Assembly: GCA_024762675.1 (NCBI GenBank)
Contig: JANTGZ010000004.1
Coordinates: 1-62,138 of the forward strand
From: Thermodesulfobacteriota bacterium
GTDB lineage: Bacteria; Desulfobacterota; Anaeroferrophillalia; Anaeroferrophillales; Tharpellaceae
Length of the DNA stretch: 62,138 nucleotides
Reading direction: 5' to 3'
Part shown: positions 43,923 through 52,777 of the stretch, one piece after another
How positions within the stretch are numbered: the stretch's first letter is position 1
Layout of the letters: each line of letters begins with the position of its first letter
The notes under the pieces: model-generated
The model's input: the letters and a program-made list of their open reading frames with translations, nothing else
The model's database searches: none
Told to the model about the DNA's origin: nothing
Position numbers and translations under genes: made by a program

Positions 43923-45533
43923 ATGCACATGGAAAAATATCTGATCCTCAACACCCTGAGCTATCCGGTCCTTTCAGCGATTATGCTGGTTCCACTGGTT
44001 GGAGCCTTGATCAGCCTCCTGATTAAGGATGAACAGCGCCTCAAGGTCTTCGGTTTGTTGGTGACCCTGGTGACCTTTGTTCTTTCGCTTCCGCTCTTCA
44101 CCTGTTTCGACCTGCATACGGTTAAGTATCAGTTTGCTGAATTAAGACCCTGGTTCTCTTTGCTCAAACTCAACTATGTGGTTGGGGTTGATGGTATCAG
44201 TGTGCTTTTGGTTTTGCTTACGACCTTTATAATGCCTTTTTGCATCCTCTGCTCCTGGCGTTATATTGCTAAGCGTTTAGGGGAGTTTATCTTTGTTGTA
44301 TTAGTTATGGAGACTGCCATGATCGGGGTCTTTATAAGCCTTAATACAGTACTCTTCTATATCTTCTGGGAAGCGATGTTGATTCCCATGTTTTTGCTGA
44401 TCGCGGTCTGGGGCGGGGCCCGCAAGGATTACGCCTCTATCAAGTTCTTTCTCTATACCCTCTGCGGCAGTATTTTTTTGCTGGTGGCGATCGTTGCCCT
44501 CTATATTAAAACCGGAACCTTCTTTATTCCGGCTTTGATGGATCAGGAGTACTCTTTTGCCTATCAGATGTGGATCTTTCTGGCTTGTGCCTTGGCTTTT
44601 GCGATCAAGATCCCGATGTACCCGGTTCACACCTGGCTTCCGGCCGCCCATGTTGAGGCGCCGACTGCCGGTAGTGTTATTCTGGCCAGTATCCTCTTGA
44701 AAATGGGGGGCTATGGTTTTTTGCGATTCTGTCTGCCGATGGCCCCGGCCGCAACCCTCTACTGTATGCCCTACCTGATCGCCTTATCGTTGATCTCGAT
44801 TATCTTCGGTGGTTACCTGGCTTTGGGGCAGACCGATATCAAAAAACTGATTGCCTACTCCAGTGTCGGTCACATGGGTTTTGTCACCTTGGGGATTTTC
44901 CTGCTCAATGATCAGGGCTTAAAAGGTGCCATCCTGCAGATGATCAACCACGGAATTACCACCGGCGGTCTCTTTATTATGGTCGGTATGATCTATGAGA
45001 GAACCCACAGTCGGGAGATTGCCGATAACTCAGCCTTGGGGATGATAATTCCCATCTATGTCACATTTCTTGGTATCTTTTGTCTTTCATCCCTGGCTTT
45101 TCCCGGGACTAACAGTTTTGTCGGGGAGTTTCTGGTTCTGCTCGGGGCATTCAAGAAGAGTGCCGTGGTTGGCTTTCTGGCGATTCCCGGGGCGATTCTG
45201 GCCGCCGCTTATATGTTGAGATTGTTGCAGCGCATGGTCTGGCACGATTCCGACGGTCATGGTCACCATCATGATGAAGCTGATAGTGAAGATCATGGTC
45301 ACGCCTTGACCGATCTTAATTTCCGAGAAATTTCTATGGTTGTGGTGCTCACTTTTTTTGTTTTCTGGATCGGTCTCTATCCGACTCCGCTCTTGAAGAT
45401 CATGGATGCCAGCGTGGCTCATCTGCTCCAGCAGATCTCCGCCGGCGGAGCGGTTTCACCGGTTGATCCCCATGCCGGTCATCACGCCTTGCTTGAGTTT
45501 GGTAGCTGGTTCAAACAGATTATGACCTTTTAA
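43923..45533 (+). CDS. nuoM: NADH-quinone oxidoreductase subunit M
   Basis: A 536-residue antiporter-type subunit. Pump residues are in place: the TM5 Glu (FWEAMLIPMFLLIAVWGG), the TM7 Lys (FAIKIPMYPVHTWLP), the TM8 Lys (LLKMGGYGFLRF) and the TM12 Glu characteristic of NuoM (NSFVGEFLVLLG). A His/Asp-rich cytoplasmic loop (DSDGHGHHHDEADSEDHGH) between late helices is unusual and could bind a metal. It is separated from the previous gene by 91 nt. Confidence 0.95.
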   Translation: MHMEKYLILNTLSYPVLSAIMLVPLVGALISLLIKDEQRLKVFGLLVTLVTFVLSLPLFTCFDLHTVKYQFAELRPWFSLLKLNYVVGVDGISVLLVLLTTFIMPFCILCSWRYIAKRLGEFIFVVLVMETAMIGVFISLNTVLFYIFWEAMLIPMFLLIAVWGGARKDYASIKFFLYTLCGSIFLLVAIVALYIKTGTFFIPALMDQEYSFAYQMWIFLACALAFAIKIPMYPVHTWLPAAHVEAPTAGSVILASILLKMGGYGFLRFCLPMAPAATLYCMPYLIALSLISIIFGGYLALGQTDIKKLIAYSSVGHMGFVTLGIFLLNDQGLKGAILQMINHGITTGGLFIMVGMIYERTHSREIADNSALGMIIPIYVTFLGIFCLSSLAFPGTNSFVGEFLVLLGAFKKSAVVGFLAIPGAILAAAYMLRLLQRMVWHDSDGHGHHHDEADSEDHGHALTDLNFREISMVVVLTFFVFWIGLYPTPLLKIMDASVAHLLQQISAGGAVSPVDPHAGHHALLEFGSWFKQIMTF

Positions 45534-45604
45534 CCACAGATGGACACAGATAAACACTGATTTAGTCTCTTATCGTTGTTGATATTTAATTGCAGGTATT
45601 TAAA

Positions 45605-47029
45605 ATGCAAGTAATGCTTATTCTTCCTGAACTTGTTCTGATTGTCATGGTGCTGGTTCTTTTTGCCGCATCACTGAAAAAGATACAGGGTATAGCCTTA
45701 ACCAGTATGGCCTTGGCCGGCGCTTTTCTGGCCCTGGTTGCGACCGTGCTTGCATCCTGTGCCTCAGGTACCCTTTTTGTAGGGGCATATCAGGTTGACG
45801 GCCTCTCTCAATTAATAAAATTTCTTTTATGCGGCGGACTTTTTCTGGTCTTTTTCATGTGTCGCAGTTTGAGTGGTATTGAAGAGGAGATGGTCAATGA
45901 ATTCTATCTCTTTCTTTCTTTGAGTACCTTAGGCCTGGTTATGATGAGCAGTGCAGTCGAGCTCTTGACTATTCTTGTCTGTCTCGAAATTTCATCATAT
46001 GCTCTTTATGTCGTGATCTCTTTTCGCCGTGGTGAAGGACGCCGCAGCGAGGTTGAGGCGGGCATCAAATATGTGCTTTTCGGAGCAGCGGCAACCGGGA
46101 TATCACTGTTTGGTTTAAGCTATATTTTTGGTCTGACCCATACGACCTACCTGAATGAGATCAGTGCCCATTTGCCGAAGATGATGAGTAGTCAACCGAT
46201 GGCGGTAATCGGCATGGTCTTGATGCTCTGCAGCTTTTTCTATAAATTGGCGATGTTTCCAATGCATGCCTGGACCCCGGATATCTATCAGGGGGCATCC
46301 AATGAGACCACAACCTTCATTGCGACCCTGCCGAAGGTCGGCGCTGCGGCTCTATTGATCCGCCTCGTCAGTATGACTGGTACCGGTATTTCCGAGTTTA
46401 CCTGGGTTCTCGTGGTTCTCGCAGTACTCTCTATGACCTTCGGTAACCTCGCGGCTTTAGTTCAGGATGATATCAAGCGCTTGCTGGCATACTCCAGTAT
46501 TGCTCATGCCGGCTATATGATGATTGGCCTTTTAAGTGGAAATCAACTGGGTATGACCGCAGTAATCTACTATATTGCAGGTTACGTCCTGATGAATCTG
46601 GCCTGTTTCTTGGTCATCTACTATATCGCACCGCGGGGTGAAAATATCACGTTTGCGGACCTCAAAGGTCTGCATCGGCGCTCACCAGTGTTGGCCTTTA
46701 CCTTGGCTGCCGGGGCTTTCGGGATGGCCGGTATTCCACCGACGGTCGGCTTTACCGGCAAATTTGTTATTTTTACATCGGCCCTGGAAAAAGGTTTTTA
46801 TGGTTTGGTAGTGATCGCCATGGTAAATGCTGCGATTTCGGCATTTTACTACCTGAAAATGGCACGAGCGGTCTATTGCCAGGGAGAAGAGGAGGAAGTG
46901 CAAGCTCTGCCGCTGGGTTTAGGAGTCAAAGCTTTTGGTGCTTTTTTGATTATTGCGATTATCCTGGTCGGAATTATGCCGCAAGGGTTGATGAATCTGG
47001 CTGACCAAGCTGTGGCGGCTCTCTTGTAG
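45605..47029 (+). CDS. nuoN: NADH-quinone oxidoreductase subunit N
   Basis: A 474-residue antiporter-type subunit. It shows the TM5 Glu (CLEISSYALYVVIS), the TM7 Lys (FFYKLAMFPMHAWTPD), the TM8 Lys (LPKVGAAALLIR) and the TM12 Lys (GFTGKFVIF) of NuoN. I chose the ATG at 45605, with AGG 8 nt upstream, over a TTG at 45590. It is the last gene of the cluster, closed by a terminator at 47062-47092. Confidence 0.93.
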   Translation: MQVMLILPELVLIVMVLVLFAASLKKIQGIALTSMALAGAFLALVATVLASCASGTLFVGAYQVDGLSQLIKFLLCGGLFLVFFMCRSLSGIEEEMVNEFYLFLSLSTLGLVMMSSAVELLTILVCLEISSYALYVVISFRRGEGRRSEVEAGIKYVLFGAAATGISLFGLSYIFGLTHTTYLNEISAHLPKMMSSQPMAVIGMVLMLCSFFYKLAMFPMHAWTPDIYQGASNETTTFIATLPKVGAAALLIRLVSMTGTGISEFTWVLVVLAVLSMTFGNLAALVQDDIKRLLAYSSIAHAGYMMIGLLSGNQLGMTAVIYYIAGYVLMNLACFLVIYYIAPRGENITFADLKGLHRRSPVLAFTLAAGAFGMAGIPPTVGFTGKFVIFTSALEKGFYGLVVIAMVNAAISAFYYLKMARAVYCQGEEEEVQALPLGLGVKAFGAFLIIAIILVGIMPQGLMNLADQAVAALL

Positions 47030-47061
47030 AGGGTACTTCTGACAAAAAAACAGTAAACCGT

Positions 47062-47092
47062 AAAGGGCAGTAGTAACTGCCCTTTTTTTTTA
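47062..47092 (+). terminator. Rho-independent terminator of the nuo cluster
   Basis: The stem GGGCAGT / ACTGCCC (47065-47082) with an AGTA loop is followed by nine T residues. Confidence 0.92.
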
Positions 47093-47182
47093 TTTGCGAT
47101 ATGCTCAAGAGTGGTTGATAACAGGGATACTTTTATGCTATTGTGGCTCTGCTGGAATAGCATTTTCCGATTTTAAATATAA

Positions 47183-47217
47183 GGGAGCCTTGAGATTAGA
47201 ATTTTTCAAGGCTCCCA
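47183..47217 (+). other. Hairpin in the leader of the amidase gene
   Basis: GGGAGCCTTGA (47183-47193) and TCAAGGCTCCC (47207-47217) form an 11-bp perfect stem with a 13-nt AT-rich loop. It ends 11 nt before the amidase ATG. There is no T tract on the plus strand, so it is not a classical terminator. The start codon has no other clear ribosome site nearby. Confidence 0.5.
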
Positions 47218-47228
47218 TAAATGTGTTA

Positions 47229-49040
47229 ATGGACTTTAATTCTTTGCCTGTTTACCGCATCAGCTCAAAAAAGCTGCTGATTGTTTTTCTCATTGTCTTA
47301 ATGTCGGGAGTTGCTGGTGCCGGAGCTCTTTTTGGTGCCCACAGCGAACTGCCTGCAGAGAAGAGCTACAATGAGGCAAAAGCCCGTTATAACCGTTTCA
47401 TGGCAAACCCCAAGGGTTGGGGGCAGCGCCGTCGTTGGGAAGCTTTAATTAAGGATTTTGATGGACTGGCCCGAAACTATCCGCGCAGTAAAAGGGCGGA
47501 TGATGCACTTTATCTGGCTGCCGGACTTTACACATCACTTCATAACTACTCCGACTGGTCGTCCGATCTGCAACAGGCGGCAAGACGTTATAAGATGCTG
47601 CTTAAGGGGTATGGCCAGAGCCGCCTGGCCGATGATGCTCTTTACAATCTCGGTGTTATAGCTCTCAAATTAAAGGATAAGAAAAAAGCTAGGGAACAAT
47701 GGCAGCTATTGTTACGGGATTTCCCTGAATCCGATATGAGGGAAAGAACTCGGGCCAGCCTTCAGGATTTAAGTCCGCCTAAAACCCCAAAGAGAGTCAA
47801 ACAAAACCGGATTCCGAGAAAAAAAACTAAGGTAAGCAAAGCCCAGTATCAGCGGCAAGGCAGCAGTCGTAAACCGGCAGATCAAGTTGTAAAAGTCAAA
47901 AAGATCAATCAGAAAGGGCTCTCCCGGGTGCTTGATCTGCGACATTGGTCATCACCGACTTATACCCGGGTTGTCATCGATCTTGACCGGGAGACGGAAT
48001 TTACCAGGGGTATTCTCAAAGACAGACATAACAGTAAAAAAACCAAATCGATCTATCTGAACCTGGCCGATACCGTGATTCCGGAAATCACTAAGGAGGT
48101 GCCGATTAATGACGGTATCCTGCAAAGGGTCAAGGTTTCTCAATTCAACACGCGTACGGTGCGAGCCGTTATCCATGTCGCCGATATCGATCATTACAAA
48201 ATCTTTGCCTTAAGCCATCCGCCCCGCATTGTTATTGATGTAATCGGTGGTGACTATAAAAAGGCCAGAAAAAAGAGGGCCAATCCCGATCCGGCAAGAA
48301 AGGTACAAAATCCCGGAGTTTTGAGTCTGGCGCAGCAGCTAGGGCTTGGAGTCGGAACCATTGTTATCGATGCCGGCCATGGCGGCAAAGATCCCGGGGC
48401 ACTCTCAGCGGGAGGCAGTAGAGAGAAGGATATTGTTCTTGATATTACGAAAAGGCTGAAGGCGATTTTGCTGGATAGACTCAAATGTCGAGTTGTAACC
48501 ACAAGAGATCGTGATCGCTTTATTCCTCTGGAGGAGAGAACCGTGGTTGCCAATACTAAAAAGGCGGATCTCTTTATCTCGATTCATGCTAATGCCAGCC
48601 GTAACCGTAGAGTCCATGGGGTTGAGACCTATTTTCTTAATCTTTCAACCGACAAAGAGGCGATGGAACTGGCGGCTTTGGAGAATGCAACTTCGACTAA
48701 GAATATCGGCCAATTGCAGTCGATTCTCAACGATCTCATGCAGAACTCTAAAATTAAGGAGTCGAGTCGCCTGGCTGGTTGCGTACAGCAGTCACTGGTA
48801 AAAAGTTTGAGGAAGTCATACCAGAATGTCAACGATTTGGGTGTTAAACAGGCGCCGTTTTATGTCTTGATCGGGGCCCAGATGCCTAGTGTTCTGGTTG
48901 AGGTCTCTTTTATTTCAAACAAGATGGAAGCCAAGCGCCTGGCGACGGCGTCCTATCGACAGAAAATTGCCGAAGGTCTGGCCGACGGTTTAGAAAAATA
49001 TATTAATGAGATCAAGCTCGCCAGTTTATATTACAATTAA
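47229..49040 (+). CDS. N-acetylmuramoyl-L-alanine amidase with AMIN domain
   Basis: A 603-residue envelope protein. In order: a membrane anchor or signal (KKLLIVFLIVLMSGVAGAG), a TPR-like helical region (about 40-160), a basic linker, an AMIN domain (YTRVVIDLDRETEF, HPPRIVIDVIGG) and a C-terminal Amidase_3 catalytic domain. The zinc ligands and catalytic Glu are present: DAGHGGKDPGA, the Glu after GSR, DLFISIHANAS and SVLVEVSFISN. AmiC-type enzymes split septal peptidoglycan. A longer frame from 47094 crosses the nuo terminator and is unlikely; the ATG at 47229 puts the anchor at the right place. Confidence 0.88.
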   Translation: MDFNSLPVYRISSKKLLIVFLIVLMSGVAGAGALFGAHSELPAEKSYNEAKARYNRFMANPKGWGQRRRWEALIKDFDGLARNYPRSKRADDALYLAAGLYTSLHNYSDWSSDLQQAARRYKMLLKGYGQSRLADDALYNLGVIALKLKDKKKAREQWQLLLRDFPESDMRERTRASLQDLSPPKTPKRVKQNRIPRKKTKVSKAQYQRQGSSRKPADQVVKVKKINQKGLSRVLDLRHWSSPTYTRVVIDLDRETEFTRGILKDRHNSKKTKSIYLNLADTVIPEITKEVPINDGILQRVKVSQFNTRTVRAVIHVADIDHYKIFALSHPPRIVIDVIGGDYKKARKKRANPDPARKVQNPGVLSLAQQLGLGVGTIVIDAGHGGKDPGALSAGGSREKDIVLDITKRLKAILLDRLKCRVVTTRDRDRFIPLEERTVVANTKKADLFISIHANASRNRRVHGVETYFLNLSTDKEAMELAALENATSTKNIGQLQSILNDLMQNSKIKESSRLAGCVQQSLVKSLRKSYQNVNDLGVKQAPFYVLIGAQMPSVLVEVSFISNKMEAKRLATASYRQKIAEGLADGLEKYINEIKLASLYYN

Positions 49041-49067
49041 TCAGTTATTTGTCTAAAGGAGGAAAAA

Positions 49068-50462
49068 ATGATTGAGCAGAAATTTGTTTTACGGGATGAT
49101 GAAATTCCTCGGCAGTGGTACAACCTGGCAGCTGACTTGCCTTCTCCGATGGAGCCTTTAAAGACTCCTGATGGAACCCTTGTAACTCCGGAGATGATGG
49201 CTCCCATCTTTCCTATGAACCTGATTGAACAGGAGATGTCTCAGGATCGTTGGGTCGATATCCCGGAGCCGTTGTTGGCGCTGCTGGCGAGCTATCGGCC
49301 AGCCCCTTTGAAAAGGGCGATAAAACTAGAAAAGGCCTTGGGCACTCCGGCCCGAATTTACTATAAGGATGAGAGCACTTCGCCGGCTGGCAGCCACAAA
49401 CCCAATTCAGCTTTGGCTCAGGCCTGGTACAACAAAGAGTTCGGCACCAAACGTCTGACTACTGAAACCGGGGCCGGACAATGGGGCAGTGCACTCTGTT
49501 ACGCCAGTGCTCTGGTTGGCTTAGAGTGTAAAGTTTTTATGGTGCGGATCAGCTTTGATCAAAAACCCTATCGTAAGATTCTGATGGAGACCTGGGGTGG
49601 CACCTGTATTGCCAGCCCAAGTAACGAGACTGAAGTGGGTAGAGGTTTTCTCAAACAATTTCCTGACACCCCGGGCAGTTTGGGGATGGCGATCAGCGAA
49701 GCGGTTGAAGCGGCTGTCAGTGACAAGAGTGGAGACACCAAATACTCTCTCGGAAGCGTTCTTAATCATGTTCTTTTGCATCAGACTATTATTGGTCTTG
49801 AGGCCAAAAAACAGTTGGCCCTGGCCGGGGTTAAAAATCCCGATATCGTGATCGGTTGTGCCGGTGGTGGTAGTAATTTTGCCGGTCTCTCATTTCCTTT
49901 TGTCAATGATAAGATTAATGGTGCCGAGATCACCATTATTCCGGTTGAACCACAATCCTGCCCGAGTCTGACCAAAGCGCCTTTCGCTTACGACTTTGGT
50001 GATACTTCGGGGATGACGCCGCTCTTGCCGATGCATACTCTGGGGCACAATTTTGTCGCTCCACCGCTACATGCCGGAGGCCTGCGCTATCACGGAATGG
50101 CTCCGTTGGTCAGTCAGGCCACGGTGGAAGGGCTTTTGCAGCCGGAGAGTATTCCTCAGATGGAGTGCTACGCCGCCGCTGTACAGTGGGCTCGGACTGA
50201 GGGGACAATCTGCGCGCCGGAAACCAGCCACGCCATCGCTGCGACTATTCGCCAGGCGAAACAGGCCAAAGAAGAGGGCAAAGAGAAGGTCATACTTTTT
50301 GGTTACAGTGGTCATGGGATGCTCGATCTCGCCGGTTATGACGCATATCTTAATGGGCGTTTACAGGACTATGAGATTCCCGAAAATGAGTTTAAAAAAT
50401 CGATTACATCATCTCTTGAGGGGCTTCCTGTTGCTGCCGAAAAACGTACCGGCAAATGGTGA
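49068..50462 (+). CDS. trpB: TrpB-like (TrpB2-type) pyridoxal-phosphate enzyme
   Basis: A 464-residue fold type II PLP enzyme. The PLP Lys is in AGSHKPNSALAQ, the phosphate-binding loop is GCAGGGSNF, and ETGAGQWGSAL is the beta-subunit signature. The long N-terminal region and the length over 440 residues fit the TrpB2 (long beta) group rather than the TrpA-dependent TrpB1. No trpA is adjacent. It may make tryptophan from free indole, or use another beta-substitution; its physiological role cannot be told from here. GGAGGA lies just upstream of the ATG. A terminator follows, so it is probably transcribed alone or with the amidase. Confidence 0.88.
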   Translation: MIEQKFVLRDDEIPRQWYNLAADLPSPMEPLKTPDGTLVTPEMMAPIFPMNLIEQEMSQDRWVDIPEPLLALLASYRPAPLKRAIKLEKALGTPARIYYKDESTSPAGSHKPNSALAQAWYNKEFGTKRLTTETGAGQWGSALCYASALVGLECKVFMVRISFDQKPYRKILMETWGGTCIASPSNETEVGRGFLKQFPDTPGSLGMAISEAVEAAVSDKSGDTKYSLGSVLNHVLLHQTIIGLEAKKQLALAGVKNPDIVIGCAGGGSNFAGLSFPFVNDKINGAEITIIPVEPQSCPSLTKAPFAYDFGDTSGMTPLLPMHTLGHNFVAPPLHAGGLRYHGMAPLVSQATVEGLLQPESIPQMECYAAAVQWARTEGTICAPETSHAIAATIRQAKQAKEEGKEKVILFGYSGHGMLDLAGYDAYLNGRLQDYEIPENEFKKSITSSLEGLPVAAEKRTGKW

Positions 50463-50485
50463 GTGAAAAATTTTAAGTTGTAACT

Positions 50486-50521
50486 GAGCACCCTGCTACC
50501 TGCCAGGGTGCTCTCTTTTTG
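50486..50521 (+). terminator. Rho-independent terminator of trpB
   Basis: The stem GAGCACCCTG (50486-50495) pairs with CAGGGTGCTC (50504-50513) with an 8-nt loop, then a T-rich tract. Confidence 0.9.
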
Positions 50522-50559
50522 TTATCTCGCGTAGAGATGCAGGTCAACTTTGTCGGAGA

Positions 50560-51885
50560 ATGGTAGTGCCCAGGTTTAATTGGTTGAGACGTTGGTATCA
50601 GAAAAAACAGAGGCGTTTGAGGTTTCTGTTGATTTTTTGCATGATGGCTGGTTTCAGCTTACTTTTTAGTCACTATTTTCCTGTAGATCAGCCCTCCGCA
50701 TCAATACCTGACACAGCCATATCTCTTTCGCAAACGTCGCCTGAAGTTTCTAATAAGAGTTTGGTCGTCGAAGATAAGGCTGTTTGCAGAGAAGAGATCC
50801 CCGGTACCATAAAGAGAGGCGATACTTTAAGTTCCTTGCTTGGTAATTATTTCAGCGCCCGGGATATCTACCGTTTGGCAAAAGAGTGCGAAAGAACCTT
50901 CCCGGTACGCGATATCTGTGCTGGACGTCCCTACTGTCTCCTCCTAGAGGATGGCAGTTTTAAATGTTTTACGTATGAAATTGATGGTGATGATCAACTT
51001 ATCATCAGATATGAAGATGATAAGTTTGAAATAAGCAAAGAGGCGATTGTCTACCAGGTAGAACGATCCGCGATTACCGGGACGATTGAGAGTTCACTTT
51101 TTTTGACCATTTCCCGGCTCAATGAGGGGCCCGAACTGGCTTTTCGACTGGCCGATATATTTGCCTGGGATATCGATTTTATGCGGGATCTGCGGCAGGG
51201 AGATTCATTTCGTGTGCTTATCGAAAAACGTTATCGAGATGGGGTTTCTGCCGGTTACGGTCGCTTGTTGGCGGCTGAATTTATTAATCAGGGGGAGAGT
51301 TATCGGGCCGTAAACTTTACCGAGAAAGAGCAGTCTGCCTATTATGATCTTGAGGGGCGCAGCCTGAAAAAGGCTTTTCTTAAAGCTCCCCTATCCTACA
51401 GTCGTATCTCTTCAGGTTACAGCAATCGTCGCCTCCATCCGGTTTTGAACGTTTGGCGACCGCACCGGGCTATCGATTATGCCGCACCCGTCGGCACGCC
51501 GATAAAGGCGGTGGCCAATGGGGTGGTAACCCAGCGTAGCTACGACAAGAGCAATGGCAACAAAGTGCGCCTGCGTCATGCCAACCAGTACCAGACGACC
51601 TATATCCATCTCAGTCGTTTCGGCCGTGGTATTAAGGTCGGTAAAAAAGTTACCCAAGGCCAGATTATCGGCTACGTCGGAGCGACCGGGCTGGCTACCG
51701 GACCGCACCTTGATTATCGGGTTTTCAAGAATGGCCGGCCCATCAACCCCTTAAAGATTGAACGTATACCCTCAGCCCCTTTACCTAAGGCAGCTCTTCC
51801 TGAATTCAAACTCCTGGTGCAGGAGTATTTCGATTTTCTTGACCGTGAAACCTTAAGCTCAGCGCGCATTCTCCCAACTGAGTGA
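50560..51885 (+). CDS. M23 family murein endopeptidase
   Basis: A 441-residue periplasmic or inner-membrane-anchored protein with an N-terminal helix (LRFLLIFCMMAGFSLLF). A LysM/OapA-like segment (GTIKRGDTLSSLLGNYF) and a middle domain precede the M23 peptidase. Its zinc site is HPVLNVWRPHRAIDYAAP and GPHLDYRVF, with the TYIHLSRF His between. The layout matches MepM-type DD-endopeptidases that open peptidoglycan crosslinks during growth. The ATG at 50560 is only 1 nt past GGAGA, so a GTG at 50566 is an alternative start. Confidence 0.9.
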   Translation: MVVPRFNWLRRWYQKKQRRLRFLLIFCMMAGFSLLFSHYFPVDQPSASIPDTAISLSQTSPEVSNKSLVVEDKAVCREEIPGTIKRGDTLSSLLGNYFSARDIYRLAKECERTFPVRDICAGRPYCLLLEDGSFKCFTYEIDGDDQLIIRYEDDKFEISKEAIVYQVERSAITGTIESSLFLTISRLNEGPELAFRLADIFAWDIDFMRDLRQGDSFRVLIEKRYRDGVSAGYGRLLAAEFINQGESYRAVNFTEKEQSAYYDLEGRSLKKAFLKAPLSYSRISSGYSNRRLHPVLNVWRPHRAIDYAAPVGTPIKAVANGVVTQRSYDKSNGNKVRLRHANQYQTTYIHLSRFGRGIKVGKKVTQGQIIGYVGATGLATGPHLDYRVFKNGRPINPLKIERIPSAPLPKAALPEFKLLVQEYFDFLDRETLSSARILPTE

Positions 51886-51942
51886 CCCTCTCCGGCTGCC
51901 CCTTCTATTGCTCCAGCTTTAAAAGCTTTTTATAAAAAAGAC

Positions 51943-52731
51943 CTAGCGGGTTTTCCTGGTAAAAGGCATGAGCATCAAGTTCTGGAAATTAAGCCTGTCA
52001 AATTTACGGTGAGAGCCGATTCCGATTACTATTTGTTCCTGGTCGATATGGGATGTCAGGGTGCCGAGGAGACGATCCCATATTGAAAAAAGGACACCGT
52101 AGTTGGAGTCACGTTCTTTAATCTTAACCGAATGATGAATTCGGTGCATGGAGGGCGGTATAAAGAGAAGCACCCAGACCTTTTCAAAAATTGGGCTGAT
52201 GCGGATCGAGCTGTGGTGAAACTGGATTGAGAGATTAAGCAGAATTTCAAAGATGAAATATGCGATTAGCGGAATCCCAAAGGTATAGATCACTGCCAGG
52301 CGCAGCAGGCCGGAGAGCAGTAGCTCGCCCAGGTGGAAGCGGTTGGAGGTAGAGACATCCATATTCATATCGGAATGATGGACGCGATGAAAACGCCAGA
52401 AAAAAGGTACCTCATGGTTCAGCAGGTGCCAGATATAGATAAAGAAATCAAGAATCAGAATACTCAACCCGATTTTCAGCCACAGCGGCAGGGAAAAAGC
52501 ATTCAAAAGACCAAGTTCTTTTTCGGCAGTAAGAACCAGAATCCCCATGATAAGAGTAAAGTAACAGGCGTGATAGATGGTGCCGTTGACGATGGCGAGG
52601 GGCAAGTTAGCCAGCCAGCGTCTGGATTTGGAAACCGATGCTGGACGGTAGGAAATCTTCAGCTCGATAAGGAGAAAAAGAATAATACCTCCCCAATAGA
52701 GAAAAAATTTGAGAGTTTCGATTGAAATCAT
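51943..52731 (-). CDS. Fatty acid hydroxylase / sterol desaturase family membrane enzyme
   Basis: A 262-residue protein with about five membrane helices. The family histidine boxes are present: HLLNH, HRVHH and HRIHH, plus FHHS, and the late NYGVLFSIWDRLLGT. Members are di-iron, oxygen-using hydroxylases or desaturases acting on fatty acids, sterols or ether lipids. It lies 46 nt downstream of the AOR gene on the same strand, so it may be part of the ligase-ferredoxin-AOR unit. An oxygen-using enzyme in an anaerobe-like setting is unusual. The substrate is unknown. Confidence 0.85.
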   Translation of the reverse strand: MISIETLKFFLYWGGIILFLLIELKISYRPASVSKSRRWLANLPLAIVNGTIYHACYFTLIMGILVLTAEKELGLLNAFSLPLWLKIGLSILILDFFIYIWHLLNHEVPFFWRFHRVHHSDMNMDVSTSNRFHLGELLLSGLLRLAVIYTFGIPLIAYFIFEILLNLSIQFHHSSIRISPIFEKVWVLLFIPPSMHRIHHSVKIKERDSNYGVLFSIWDRLLGTLTSHIDQEQIVIGIGSHRKFDRLNFQNLMLMPFTRKTR

Positions 52732-52777
52732 AGCGCTGTTTTCCTGTTAGGGCTGTGTTTGATACTTCCGGCTGTTG

